DNA of 10,969 nt. Source: Spirochaetaceae bacterium (GTDB taxonomy: Bacteria; Spirochaetota; Spirochaetia; Treponematales; Breznakiellaceae). The notes beneath the pieces were generated by a model. The model was not told the DNA's origin, made no database searches, and saw only the letters and a list, made by a program, of their open reading frames with translations. Positions within the stretch are counted from its first letter, which is position 1, and every line of letters starts with the position of its first letter. This document shows positions 1 through 6,055 of the stretch, piece by piece. Made by a program: the position numbers and the translations under genes. Where the stretch lies: contig JAITKD010000055.1 of NCBI GenBank assembly GCA_031278575.1, positions 1-10,969 of the forward strand, given 5' to 3'.

Positions 1-1
1 A

Positions 2-119
2 CGTTGGCGCAATCGGCGCTCCTTTAACGCAAGGTAAACAAAGTTTACCCCATTTGCGCAATGAAATGAGCAAATACATTAGGGAAACGCGATTAGCGTC
101 AAGTTAATCAGCGTTTCCC
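2..119. repeat. Run of consecutive hairpins in the leftmost intergenic DNA
   Basis: No gene is visible in 1-248. This part is a chain of inverted repeats. The first is 6-10 with 16-20, with an outer CGTT/AACG pair at 2-5 and 26-29. The second is GGTAAAC 33-39 with GTTTACC 43-49, loop AAA. The third is CATTT 51-55 with AAATG 64-68. The longest is 82-95 with 105-119: GGGAAACGC pairs with GCGTTTCCC and GATTA with TAATC, with one bulged A at 110. None is followed by a T-run, so they are not typical intrinsic terminators. They may be degenerate copies of intergenic repeat families. The stems are seen directly; any function is unknown. Confidence 0.6.
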
Positions 120-121
120 AA

Positions 122-194
122 GAGCCTGTTTCATCGAACCGGAGGTTCGCACCGTGCGCGTTAGCGCACCGTCAATTGGTTTTGAAACAGGCTC
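122..194. repeat. MITE-like palindromic element with three-arm fold
   Basis: The 12-nt termini are a perfect inverted repeat: GAGCCTGTTTCA at 122-133 and TGAAACAGGCTC at 183-194. Inside are two further perfect hairpins, CGAACC/GGTTCG (135-140, 144-149, loop GGA) and GTGCGC/GCGCAC (154-159, 164-169, loop GTTA). Either strand can therefore fold into a closed stem carrying two arms. Perfect termini around a short non-coding core are typical of non-autonomous miniature elements or REP-like repeats. I see no clear target-site duplication (flanks CCCAA and AGATC), so mobility is inference only. It ends 54 bases before the next start codon and might form part of that mRNA leader. Confidence 0.55.
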
Positions 195-248
195 AGATCT
201 GTATCAAATTTATCAAGTTGTGAATAAGCAATGGAGGCTGTTTAATTT

Positions 249-3134
249 ATGGATGTCATCAGAAAAAAAGGCGTGTTCCGCCTGTTCGACAAGCATCACG
301 TGTTGATCCTCACGGATGAAAAGCAGTTGGATCGTATTATCGAAAACCCGGAGGCGCCGATCTTCGATGACGAGGAGCGGGGGTTTTCAGGCGAGAAGCG
401 GAGCATCTATCCCCCCGGCACGACCCTGGAGTCGTTCTGTGAAAACGCCCGGCGTCAGGGCGGGGAGCGCCTTGAGGTCAGTTACGACTTTTTTTTCGGC
501 GGCACGGCGCGCGAAAATTATCCGGACAGCGAAAAGACCATCAAGGCATTCAAGGTCATCCATGACTACGCCCTCAAAGCGGGTATGAGCTTCGGGGCCT
601 CCCTGATTTCGCCCCTTGATATAGGCGGAGGGTTTGCCCAAAAGCATGACAACACCGGTTTTTCCTGGCAGTTTCAGGAATGCGCCCTGGAGGACGGCGC
701 CTTCGATACAACCATGACGCTCCAGCGGCAATGGTACAACAACAAGGGCCCCATCAAGCTGAAGCTGGAACGGGTCCACGCGCTGGCTTTTGACGGAGAG
801 CGGATCGGCAATTCGGCTTACTACTATGTGGATGAGAACGCCATCGACGATATTTCCGAAAGCGTTACGGTTGAAATTGACGAAAGCTCCTTTACCGTTA
901 CCGGATCCGGCTGGGGTTACGGGAAGATGCGGGTCAGCGGCCATAGGGCAGGCGGAAAAAAACGGGCGCTCGTCGTGGCGGTGTACCGGACGCCGGAACT
1001 GGATTATTTTGACGCTTCCGCCGCGGATTACCTGCACCAGGTCATCCGCACGCACAAGGACGCGGGGATACGTTACCAGGGGTATTATTCCGACGAGATG
1101 CACATCCAGTTTGACTGGGACCTGACCAACCATTTCGGCCCCACGGAAATCACCACCCGGTATGTTACCCCCGCCCTCATCAACGAGTTTGCCCGGCGCT
1201 ATGGGGATAAATACCGGAATTTCCTTAAATACCTGGTGTATTTTTCTTACCGCCGGCGCGGGGGGGACGAGGCTTCCCAGTATGTCTTGGGAAAAGACCC
1301 CCAGGGCATCTATGAAACCTGGCTTTTCCGCAAACGCTACTTTGAAATGCTTTCCCGCAGGGTGGTGGATCTCAGCGTGGATGCCCTTGAGTATTCGGAA
1401 AAACTCTTCGGCGCCCCGATCATGACCCGGGCCCACGCAACCTGGCAGGAGTCCCCGACCTGCGACCGGTACTTTGAAGAGGACGTATTCTCCGCCATGG
1501 TTCCCGGTTCGGCTGCCCGGGGGAAGCTCTACGATTACACCCCGTCCTATGTCTGGTCCAGTTCCATCCGGGAGAATATCGCCGCCTGTTACGACTACTT
1601 CCGGTGGAACGAATTCCTCACCGGTTCGGGAACCGATCATCCTGAAGGGGGAAATACCGACCGGGATTACTACGCCCAGGCCCTGGCCTGTTCCTTCGGC
1701 GTTCTTAACCGCTTTCCCTATGCCTATTGCGCAAGCTGGGGCAGCCCGGCTGAAGTCCGGAGGCGGTTTCGGAATGTGGGAAGAGTGTATGGCACGGCGG
1801 AAGTTGACGGCATCCTAGCGGCCGACGGCTTGTCCCACGCCCTGGTCCAGGGTCTGGAACACCGGGATACCGATGTGCTCCTCCTTTATCCCCTGGAACT
1901 CAACTACGTGGAGGAGCGTTTCGGCTCCTGGATGGTACAGTACGGTTACGGAAACTATATCACCGAAGAAAAACTGCTCCAATACGGGCGTCTGGCGGAA
2001 GACAACCGGCTTGAAATCCTGGGGAGGAAGTACCGGGGAATCGTGGCGCTTTTTGAACCCTTTGTCAAAAAAGAAACCCTGGATCTGCTGGCCGGTTTTG
2101 TCCGCCGGGGGGGCAAACTCGTATGGATGGCGGCCCCGGCGGTCATGAACGAAGACACGGCGGATAGGGGTGTTCACCAGGCGTTCCTGGATCTTTTCGG
2201 CCTAAAGGCGGTGGAGCCGGCGAGCCGGCCGCGATCAATGGCCGGCAAAACGGTCGTCTTTTCAGGCGCGTTGGCGGCAATCCCGCCGATGCGGATACTC
2301 ACGGACCTGCTGCCCGACTATGTGTATGCCCTTACCCCCGGGGACGCGGAGCCGGTCGCCGAGGCGGACGGGTTAACCGCCGGCGTCCTTAAAAAGTACC
2401 CCGGCCCGGGAGAAGGAGGCGCGGCCGCGTATTTCGGCTTCCGGCTCCGGGACGATCAGTCCGGTTCCTCTGGCGATGATGTATCCGCCCTTTTCGACGT
2501 GCTCTATACCCTGGGCGCTTACGGCCCCGGCAGCCTGGAGGCCCGGTCCAGGCCGAAGGACGCGCGGTATGTCATGAACGTTTTCCCGAACGGGGCCGTA
2601 TCGCTGGCCAACCACTACCGCCGCTTCGCCGAGGACTGGTACGGTTCCTTCTTCCGGGACGAGGAAAAAGACCGCGCGCTCCTGGCGGGCCGTACCCTGC
2701 CTCCGGTGGATATTCTCCTTTCCGGGGAAGAAATCCGGGGACACCGCGTAAGCTACCGGGGAACGGATGTTCTGAGCTACCGGCTCGGCAAAGACGGGAG
2801 CCTCGCGGGTTTCAGCGGCTCCGGCTGCCGGGGCATCGCTATTGACGGCAGGGAATACGCCTTTGCGGACAAGCCCCTTACCCTGGCATGGACCCTGGTG
2901 GATGAGCCGCTGAGGAACCCCCTGATCCACGGGCTTATGATCATCAAAGCCGGCGCCCCCTGCGAACTTACCCTGCCGGACTGCCTCGGAAGCGGCGCGG
3001 TCCGTTCCGGCGCGTGTTCGGCGGACTTCTACACCCCGGATCTGCCCGTTCAGGTGGTACGGGAATCAAATACCGTCAAGGTAACGGTGAACGGGGAACT
3101 TGCCGGTAAATGGATAGCGGTTTGGATTGAGTGA
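249..3134 (+). CDS. Putative multidomain glycoside hydrolase, unassigned family
   Basis: A 961-residue soluble protein without signal peptide or membrane segment, so probably cytosolic and acting on imported saccharides. I cannot assign a family. The N-terminal half reads like a TIM barrel that starts near residue 75 (YDFFFGG) and is interrupted by a beta-rich insert at about 200-255. Two conserved-looking acidic sites follow, SDEMH with E283 and ATWQES with E401; these are catalytic candidates only. Residues 535-665 (VLLLYPLELNYVEERF, then GIVALFEPFVKKETLDLLAGF, then RRGGKLVW) resemble the amidotransferase-like domain that follows the barrel in GH42 beta-galactosidases and some rhamnosidase-like enzymes. 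The C-terminus from about 720 looks beta-sandwich-like and ends KWIAVWIE. The ATG at 249 is preceded by GGAGG at 233-237. The gene stands alone and faces deoD tail to tail. Glycoside hydrolase is inference from overall architecture; the exact reaction is unknown. Confidence 0.55.
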   Translation: MDVIRKKGVFRLFDKHHVLILTDEKQLDRIIENPEAPIFDDEERGFSGEKRSIYPPGTTLESFCENARRQGGERLEVSYDFFFGGTARENYPDSEKTIKAFKVIHDYALKAGMSFGASLISPLDIGGGFAQKHDNTGFSWQFQECALEDGAFDTTMTLQRQWYNNKGPIKLKLERVHALAFDGERIGNSAYYYVDENAIDDISESVTVEIDESSFTVTGSGWGYGKMRVSGHRAGGKKRALVVAVYRTPELDYFDASAADYLHQVIRTHKDAGIRYQGYYSDEMHIQFDWDLTNHFGPTEITTRYVTPALINEFARRYGDKYRNFLKYLVYFSYRRRGGDEASQYVLGKDPQGIYETWLFRKRYFEMLSRRVVDLSVDALEYSEKLFGAPIMTRAHATWQESPTCDRYFEEDVFSAMVPGSAARGKLYDYTPSYVWSSSIRENIAACYDYFRWNEFLTGSGTDHPEGGNTDRDYYAQALACSFGVLNRFPYAYCASWGSPAEVRRRFRNVGRVYGTAEVDGILAADGLSHALVQGLEHRDTDVLLLYPLELNYVEERFGSWMVQYGYGNYITEEKLLQYGRLAEDNRLEILGRKYRGIVALFEPFVKKETLDLLAGFVRRGGKLVWMAAPAVMNEDTADRGVHQAFLDLFGLKAVEPASRPRSMAGKTVVFSGALAAIPPMRILTDLLPDYVYALTPGDAEPVAEADGLTAGVLKKYPGPGEGGAAAYFGFRLRDDQSGSSGDDVSALFDVLYTLGAYGPGSLEARSRPKDARYVMNVFPNGAVSLANHYRRFAEDWYGSFFRDEEKDRALLAGRTLPPVDILLSGEEIRGHRVSYRGTDVLSYRLGKDGSLAGFSGSGCRGIAIDGREYAFADKPLTLAWTLVDEPLRNPLIHGLMIIKAGAPCELTLPDCLGSGAVRSGACSADFYTPDLPVQVVRESNTVKVTVNGELAGKWIAVWIE

Positions 3135-3162
3135 TGCGGGTTACGGGGGAATAATTATGGCT

Positions 3163-3203
3163 GAATAGGAGGCGCCGTTTTCCCCGCTTTTCGCCTTCTA
3201 TTC
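3163..3203 (+). terminator. Possible hairpin downstream of the hydrolase-like gene
   Basis: About 30 bases after the stop at 3132-3134, GAATAGGAGGCG (3163-3174) pairs with CGCCTTCTATTC (3192-3203): 12 pairs including one G-T, with a 17-nt loop. A competing pairing exists between GGGGGAATA (3145-3153) and TATTCCCCC (3199-3207). No T-run follows, so if it terminates transcription it does so weakly or by another route. It may instead protect the mRNA 3' end. Confidence 0.35.
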
Positions 3204-3259
3204 CCCCTTCCCGCCGCACCCGTGCCCGGATAAAACACAGGCGCCCTGCCCGTTAACGT

Positions 3260-3307
3260 TAAAGTAGCGCCGATTTATTCTCGATTGAATAAATCGGCGC
3301 TACCTTA
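3260..3307 (-). terminator. Strong 16-bp hairpin at the deoD 3' end (bidirectional candidate)
   Basis: Positions 3264-3279 and 3288-3303 are a perfect 16-bp inverted repeat with an 8-nt loop; a further TAA/TTA pair (3260-3262, 3305-3307) lies beyond a single mismatch. On the minus strand the structure begins at the deoD stop codon itself and is followed by only three T residues, so it is an imperfect intrinsic terminator. It lies between two convergent genes and could insulate both. The arm motif AATCGGCGCT (3292-3301) recurs at 11-20. Confidence 0.6.
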
Positions 3308-4009
3308 GGCAATAGCCGTTTCCAGGGCCACCTCCATCATCCGGGTAAAGGCGGTTTGCCGTTCCTCGGCGCTGGTAATTTCGTGGGTGATAAGGCTATC
3401 CGAAATCGTCAGTATGGCCAGGGCTTCCCGGTCGTATTTTGCCGCCAGGGTGTAAAGCTCGGCGGTTTCCATTTCCAGGGCCAGGGCGCCGAATTTGGCC
3501 CAGAGCCGCCATTCTTCGGGATCTTCGGGGTAGAACATATCGGAACAAACCACATTACCCACCTTGGGCTGCCAGCCCTTGGCAACCGCAATGTCATAGG
3601 CGGTCTTCAGCAAAAAAAAGTTCGCCGTGGGGGCAAAATTCCTCCCCTTAAACCGAATGGCATTGACCCCGGAATCGGTGGAAGCCGCCATAGCGAATAC
3701 CAAGTCCCGGATTTTCACCTGTTCCTGAATCGCCCCGGCGGTCCCTATCCGAATCGCCCGTTTAACCCCGTAATCCTTGAATAATTCGTTAAGATATATT
3801 GAAATTGAAGGAATTCCCATCCCGGTACCCTGGACCGAGACCCGTTTTCCCCTATAAGTCCCGGTATACCCCAGGATATTCCGAACCGCGTTGTATAAAC
3901 AGGGGGCTTCCAGGAAGTTTTCAGCGATAAATTTGGCCCGCAGGGGGTCTCCGGGTAATAAAATAACCTCCGCGATATCCCCCGCTTTAGCCGTAATATG
4001 AATAGACAT
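3305..4009 (-). CDS. deoD: Purine nucleoside phosphorylase, DeoD type
   Basis: The enzyme cleaves purine (deoxy)ribonucleosides with phosphate to the free base and (deoxy)ribose 1-phosphate in cytosolic purine salvage. The product is 234 residues, close to the 239 of E. coli DeoD. It opens MSIHI and carries the phosphate-site segment [14 protein letters not shown], then [32 protein letters not shown], the nucleoside-site [10 protein letters not shown], and ISDSL with Asp204, followed by ERQ with Arg217. These match the E. coli catalytic Asp204 and Arg217. The reading frame stays open upstream to 4084, but the start at 4009 matches the family N-terminus and has AAGGAG (4015-4020) five bases ahead, so the longer form is not used. 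It is a single gene divergent from the tRNA-Thr/rpmG operon, with its own likely promoter and a 3' hairpin. The C-terminus is a few residues shorter than in E. coli. Confidence 0.96.
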   Translation of the reverse strand: MSIHITAKAGDIAEVILLPGDPLRAKFIAENFLEAPCLYNAVRNILGYTGTYRGKRVSVQGTGMGIPSISIYLNELFKDYGVKRAIRIGTAGAIQEQVKIRDLVFAMAASTDSGVNAIRFKGRNFAPTANFFLLKTAYDIAVAKGWQPKVGNVVCSDMFYPEDPEEWRLWAKFGALALEMETAELYTLAAKYDREALAILTISDSLITHEITSAEERQTAFTRMMEVALETAIA

Positions 4010-4027
4010 AACCACTCCTTTTTTATC

Positions 4028-4057
4028 AATATAATACGAAATAAATTTACAAGTCCA
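4028..4057 (-). promoter_or_regulatory. Probable deoD promoter
   Basis: The stretch upstream of deoD is markedly AT-rich against a GC-rich background. On the minus strand, TGGACT (4052-4057) could serve as -35, with TATATT (4028-4033, 18-bp spacer) or TATTAT (4031-4036, 15-bp spacer) as -10. The transcript would then start about 10 bases upstream of the AAGGAG site. The -35 match is only partial, so the region is more secure than the exact boxes. Confidence 0.4.
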
Positions 4058-4077
4058 TACTTTTTGTGCATTTCCCC

Positions 4078-4106
4078 TTGACATAATTCGGTTATTCTGT
4101 TATGTT
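4078..4106 (+). promoter_or_regulatory. Sigma-70-type promoter for the tRNA-Thr/rpmG/tRNA-Trp/secE operon
   Basis: A perfect TTGACA at 4078-4083 is followed, after exactly 17 bases, by TATGTT at 4101-4106 (4 of 6 to TATAAT). Initiation would fall near 4112-4114, about 22 bases before tRNA-Thr. This is the best promoter-like sequence I found in the window and it lies directly ahead of the operon. A near-palindrome, GTTCctaGAAC (4104-4114), overlaps its start region. Confidence 0.7.
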
Positions 4107-4135
4107 CCTAGAACGTTATAAAATGTGGTTTTTAT

Positions 4136-4208
4136 GCCCTTGTAGCTCAGTCGGTAGAGCACATCCATGGTAAGGATGCGGTCAGCGGTTCGATTCCGCT
4201 TGAGGGCT
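4136..4208 (+). tRNA. tRNA-Thr (anticodon GGT)
   Basis: A 73-nt cloverleaf. The acceptor stem GCCCTTG (4136-4142) pairs with TGAGGGC (4201-4207), including two G-T pairs. The anticodon stem CATCC/GGATG encloses loop ATGGTAA with anticodon GGT at 4169-4171, reading ACC and ACU. The T arm is AGCGG-TTCGATT-CCGCT. The discriminator is T at 4208 and CCA is not encoded. It is the first gene of the operon, so release from the transcript needs 5' and 3' processing before rpmG. Confidence 0.96.
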
Positions 4209-4264
4209 TGATCGGAAGCGGCCTCCACAATTTAAGGAGAATTTGAACCGGAAGGGGATACATT

Positions 4265-4438
4265 ATGGCGAGTAAGAAGACGGCGGTGGAACTCATCGCC
4301 CTCCAATGCAGCGAATGTAAGCGGAAAAATTACACTACCAAAAAAAACCGGCGGAATATGCAGGAAAAGCTGGAACTCAATAAATACTGTCCTTTTGACC
4401 GGAAACACACCCTGCATAAGGAAACCAAGATCAAATAG
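4265..4438 (+). CDS. rpmG: 50S ribosomal protein L33
   Basis: A 57-residue basic protein of the large ribosomal subunit, located near the E site. It shows the L33 pattern: [11 protein letters not shown], then TTKKNRRN, then [21 protein letters not shown]. Three of four zinc-ribbon cysteines are present (C15, C18, C42) and the fourth position is Asp45. Similar CP-x-D/E forms exist in other bacteria, so this is a mixed-ligand or partly degenerate ribbon rather than an error. The ATG at 4265 follows AAGGGG (4252-4257). The gene sits between tRNA-Thr (56 bases upstream) and tRNA-Trp (8 bases downstream, filled by TG and six T residues). The placement next to tRNA-Trp and secE is widely conserved in bacteria. 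Confidence 0.95.
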   Translation: MASKKTAVELIALQCSECKRKNYTTKKNRRNMQEKLELNKYCPFDRKHTLHKETKIK

Positions 4439-4446
4439 TGTTTTTT

Positions 4447-4519
4447 AGGCCAGTAGCTCTAATGGTAGAGCGTCGGTCTCCAAAACCGAATGTTGTGGGT
4501 TCGAGTCCTACCTGGCCTG
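4447..4519 (+). tRNA. tRNA-Trp (anticodon CCA)
   Basis: A 73-nt cloverleaf. The acceptor stem AGGCCAG (4447-4453) pairs perfectly with CTGGCCT (4512-4518), with G4519 as discriminator. The D arm is GCTCTAATGGTAGAGC. The anticodon stem TCGGT/ACCGA encloses loop CTCCAAA with anticodon CCA at 4480-4482. The T arm is GTGGG-TTCGAGT-CCTAC with one G-T pair. CCA is not encoded. It lies between rpmG and secE, as in many bacteria. Its 3' 18 bases are repeated downstream (see repeat at 4500-4685). Confidence 0.97.
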
Positions 4520-4685
4520 GACGAGTTATTTTGAGCCAAAAGAGTCCCCGGTAGGACTCGAAGGGTTCGACCCGCCGGCCAGGGGGGAGGAAAAGGCGCC
4601 AGGGATGGCGCCGACAGGGTCGAACCCCGGCCCGGAGGACCGAAGCAGGAAGCTGAGGTCCGGAGGGGAGTCCTACCTGGCCTGG
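4500..4685. repeat. tRNA-Trp-derived repeat cluster with nested hairpins
   Basis: The T arm and acceptor end of tRNA-Trp recur downstream. GAGTCCTACCTGGCCTGG occurs at 4503-4520 and again at 4668-4685 as a perfect 18-nt direct repeat. GGTAGGACTCGAA (4550-4562) is the exact inverse of 4500-4512. Between them are nested stems: GGGTTCGACCC (4563-4573) with GGGTCGAACCC (4617-4627), GGCGCC (4595-4600) with GGCGCC (4607-4612), and GGACC/GGTCC (4636-4640, 4657-4661). The inverse copy can pair with the tRNA or with the second direct copy (4668-4676), giving mutually exclusive folds. This could be a mobile-element scar with att-like repeats, a tRNA-derived REP, or a processing/attenuation signal before secE. 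Confidence 0.65.
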
Positions 4686-4698
4686 GGGAAGTTATCAA

Positions 4699-4721
4699 GA
4701 GGGAATAAGGGCCCTCGTTTT
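4699..4721 (+). terminator. Weak terminator-like hairpin ahead of secE
   Basis: GAGGG (4699-4703) pairs with CCCTC (4712-4716) over an 8-nt loop and is followed by GTTTT (4717-4721). The stem is only 5 bp, so termination would be partial. Its position in the tRNA-Trp to secE spacer would allow lowering of downstream mRNA relative to the tRNAs. Confidence 0.3.
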
Positions 4722-4749
4722 GAATACCTGAACGTATAAAGAGGGAAGC

Positions 4750-4929
4750 ATGAACAAATTGGTTCAGTTTATAAAGGAATCTTACGCGGAACTTCGTAAG
4801 GTCGTATGGCCCGGCAGGGACGATGTGGTCGGTTCCGTAAAGGTTGTTATTGTTTCTACCATACTTTTTGCGGCGGTCTTGGGTTTGGTGGATGTGTTGC
4901 TTCTCCTGGGCGTACAGGCTATATTTTAA
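4750..4929 (+). CDS. secE: Preprotein translocase subunit SecE
   Basis: A 59-residue single-span subunit of the SecYEG channel, clamping SecY in the inner membrane. The signature ELRKVVWPGRDDV (residues 14-26) forms the cytosolic amphipathic helix and hinge, followed by one hydrophobic membrane helix at about 28-58 (VVGSVKVVIVSTILFAAVLG and onward). The length is typical of the short, one-helix form rather than the three-helix form of E. coli. Translation starts at the ATG at 4750 after AGAGGG (4740-4745). It is separated by 12 bases from nusG, the usual partner. Confidence 0.96.
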   Translation: MNKLVQFIKESYAELRKVVWPGRDDVVGSVKVVIVSTILFAAVLGLVDVLLLLGVQAIF

Positions 4930-4941
4930 ACAAGGAAAAAA

Positions 4942-5499
4942 ATGGCGACGGGCTGGTATGTTCTCCATACCTATTCGGGATACGAGAATAAAATAGAAAA
5001 AACCATCCGCATCATGATCGATTCGGGAGAACTCGAAAAGGAAGCGGTCCGGGATATAAAGATCCCTTCCGAAGAAGTGGTGGAGGTCAGGGACGGTAAA
5101 AAACGGACCATAACTAAGAAATTTCTTCCCGGATACATCCTGATAGAAATGGACCTCCCGGACGCCGATTGGAAGTCGGTTTGTTCCAAGATCAAGAAGA
5201 TCCAGGGGGTTACGGGTTTTGTGGGAACCCCGGCGGATAAAAAACCCCAGCCCTTAACCGGGGATGAAGCCCGGGCAATACTGCAGAAATCCGGGGAAAT
5301 TAAGGGTGAACGGCCCGCCCGGTCCCGTCAGTCCTTTGTGTCCGGGGAACAGGTCAAGATCATCGACGGGCCCTTTGAGTCCTTTACCGGTACCATTGAG
5401 GAAGTGAATCAGGAGAAAAACAAACTCAAGGTTATGGTCGGCATTTTCGGCCGGAATACCCCCGTGGAGGTGGATATCCTCCAGGTGGAAAAATTGTAG
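4942..5499 (+). CDS. nusG: Transcription termination/antitermination factor NusG
   Basis: A 185-residue cytosolic factor (E. coli 181) that binds the RNA polymerase clamp, sets processivity and links RNAP with Rho or with ribosomal protein S10. The NGN domain covers about residues 1-110: WYVLHTYSGYENKIEK at the start, then the RNAP-contact region with KKFLPGYILIEM. The KOW domain spans about 130-185, with FVSGEQVKIIDGPFESFTG and the terminal VEVDILQVEKL. The start at 4942 has AAGGA at 4932-4936. It is translated directly after secE. The following 124 bases form a structured leader for rplK. Confidence 0.97.
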   Translation: MATGWYVLHTYSGYENKIEKTIRIMIDSGELEKEAVRDIKIPSEEVVEVRDGKKRTITKKFLPGYILIEMDLPDADWKSVCSKIKKIQGVTGFVGTPADKKPQPLTGDEARAILQKSGEIKGERPARSRQSFVSGEQVKIIDGPFESFTGTIEEVNQEKNKLKVMVGIFGRNTPVEVDILQVEKL

Positions 5500-5528
5500 T
5501 TATAGGGAGAAGCGGGGAGCGGAAAAAC

Positions 5529-5602
5529 ATGACGCCCCCGTATGCTCATTTTATATCGGTAGGAGGGGGCCGAGGCCCCCGTTAGTCCGGCAGCGGCCGG
5601 AC
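5529..5602 (+). promoter_or_regulatory. Structured leader of rplK-rplA with possible leader peptide
   Basis: The nusG-rplK spacer contains GGGGGC (5565-5570) pairing with GCCCCC (5575-5580), loop CGAG, then GTCCGGC (5585-5591) pairing with GCCGGAC (5596-5602), loop AGCG. A second copy of GCCCCCGT at 5534-5541 can pair with the same GGGGGC, so two folds compete. An 18-codon frame, MTPPYAHFISVGGGRGPR, runs 5529-5585, preceded by GGGGAG (5514-5519), and would pass through the first hairpin. No T-run follows, so control of translation or mRNA stability is likelier than termination. By analogy with the E. coli L11 operon, where L1 represses via the rplK leader, this may be the L1 target, but I cannot match the L1 motif base by base. 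Confidence 0.4.
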
Positions 5603-5623
5603 ATACTACGAAGGAGTACCTGA

Positions 5624-6055
5624 ATGGCCAAAAAGAAGATAGCCGCCATGATCAAGCTCCAGTGCCCCGCGGGCAAGGCCACTCCGGCCCCGCCGGTGGG
5701 ACCTGCCCTGGGGCCTCATGGCGTCAGCGCTCCCCAATTCGTCCAGCAGTTCAATGACCGGACGAAAACCATGGAGCAGGGGCTCATTATACCGGTGGTT
5801 ATCACCGTGTACGCGGATAAATCCTTTACGTTTATCCTCAAAACCCCGCCGGCGGCGGTGTTGATCAAAAAGGCCATCGGCCTTGAAAAGGGTTCCAATG
5901 AATCCCACAAAACCAAGGTCGGTAAGATTCCCCGGACCAAACTTGAGGAAATCGCCAAATTGAAGATGCCCGATCTTTCGGCCAATGATATTGAAGGGGC
6001 CATGAAGATCATCGCCGGGACCGCCCGGTCCATGGGAGTAGAGGTGGAAAAATGA
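5624..6055 (+). CDS. rplK: 50S ribosomal protein L11
   Basis: A 143-residue protein (E. coli 142) of the L7/L12 stalk base; it binds the GTPase-associated region of 23S rRNA with its C-terminal domain and contacts elongation factors with its N-terminal domain. It shows the proline-rich N-domain pattern [20 protein letters not shown], the linker [20 protein letters not shown], and the RNA-binding end with [13 protein letters not shown] and [20 protein letters not shown] (5611-5616) precedes the ATG. The stop overlaps the rplA start in ATGA (6052-6055), implying translational coupling. Confidence 0.98.
   Translation: MAKKKIAAMIKLQCPAGKATPAPPVGPALGPHGVSAPQFVQQFNDRTKTMEQGLIIPVVITVYADKSFTFILKTPPAAVLIKKAIGLEKGSNESHKTKVGKIPRTKLEEIAKLKMPDLSANDIEGAMKIIAGTARSMGVEVEK

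Noticed and set aside
1..248. CRISPR array
   Set aside because: The repeats are inverted and differ from one another; there is no regular direct repeat with spacers.
387..1640. 417-codon antisense open frame inside the hydrolase-like gene
   Set aside because: Low-complexity GC-driven composition, no recognisable domain and no convincing ribosome site; the sense frame is the coherent protein.
4010..4084. Longer N-terminus for deoD
   Set aside because: The extension would be translated from the AT-rich promoter region; the family begins MSIHI and a good AAGGAG lies before the 4009 start.
4441..4446. Terminator at the six-T run after rpmG
   Set aside because: No GC stem precedes it and tRNA-Trp starts immediately after, so it is just spacer.
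4551..4676. Integron attC site
   Set aside because: The nested inverted repeats superficially recall attC, but I cannot place paired RYYYAAC/GTTRRRY core sites and no integrase or cassette is present.
4735..4740. TATAAA as a secE promoter -10 box
   Set aside because: It is only 10 bases before the secE start, would remove the ribosome site from the transcript and has no -35 match at proper spacing.
4459..4968. 169-codon antisense frame across tRNA-Trp and secE
   Set aside because: It overlaps a clear tRNA, the repeat cluster and secE; no domain is visible.
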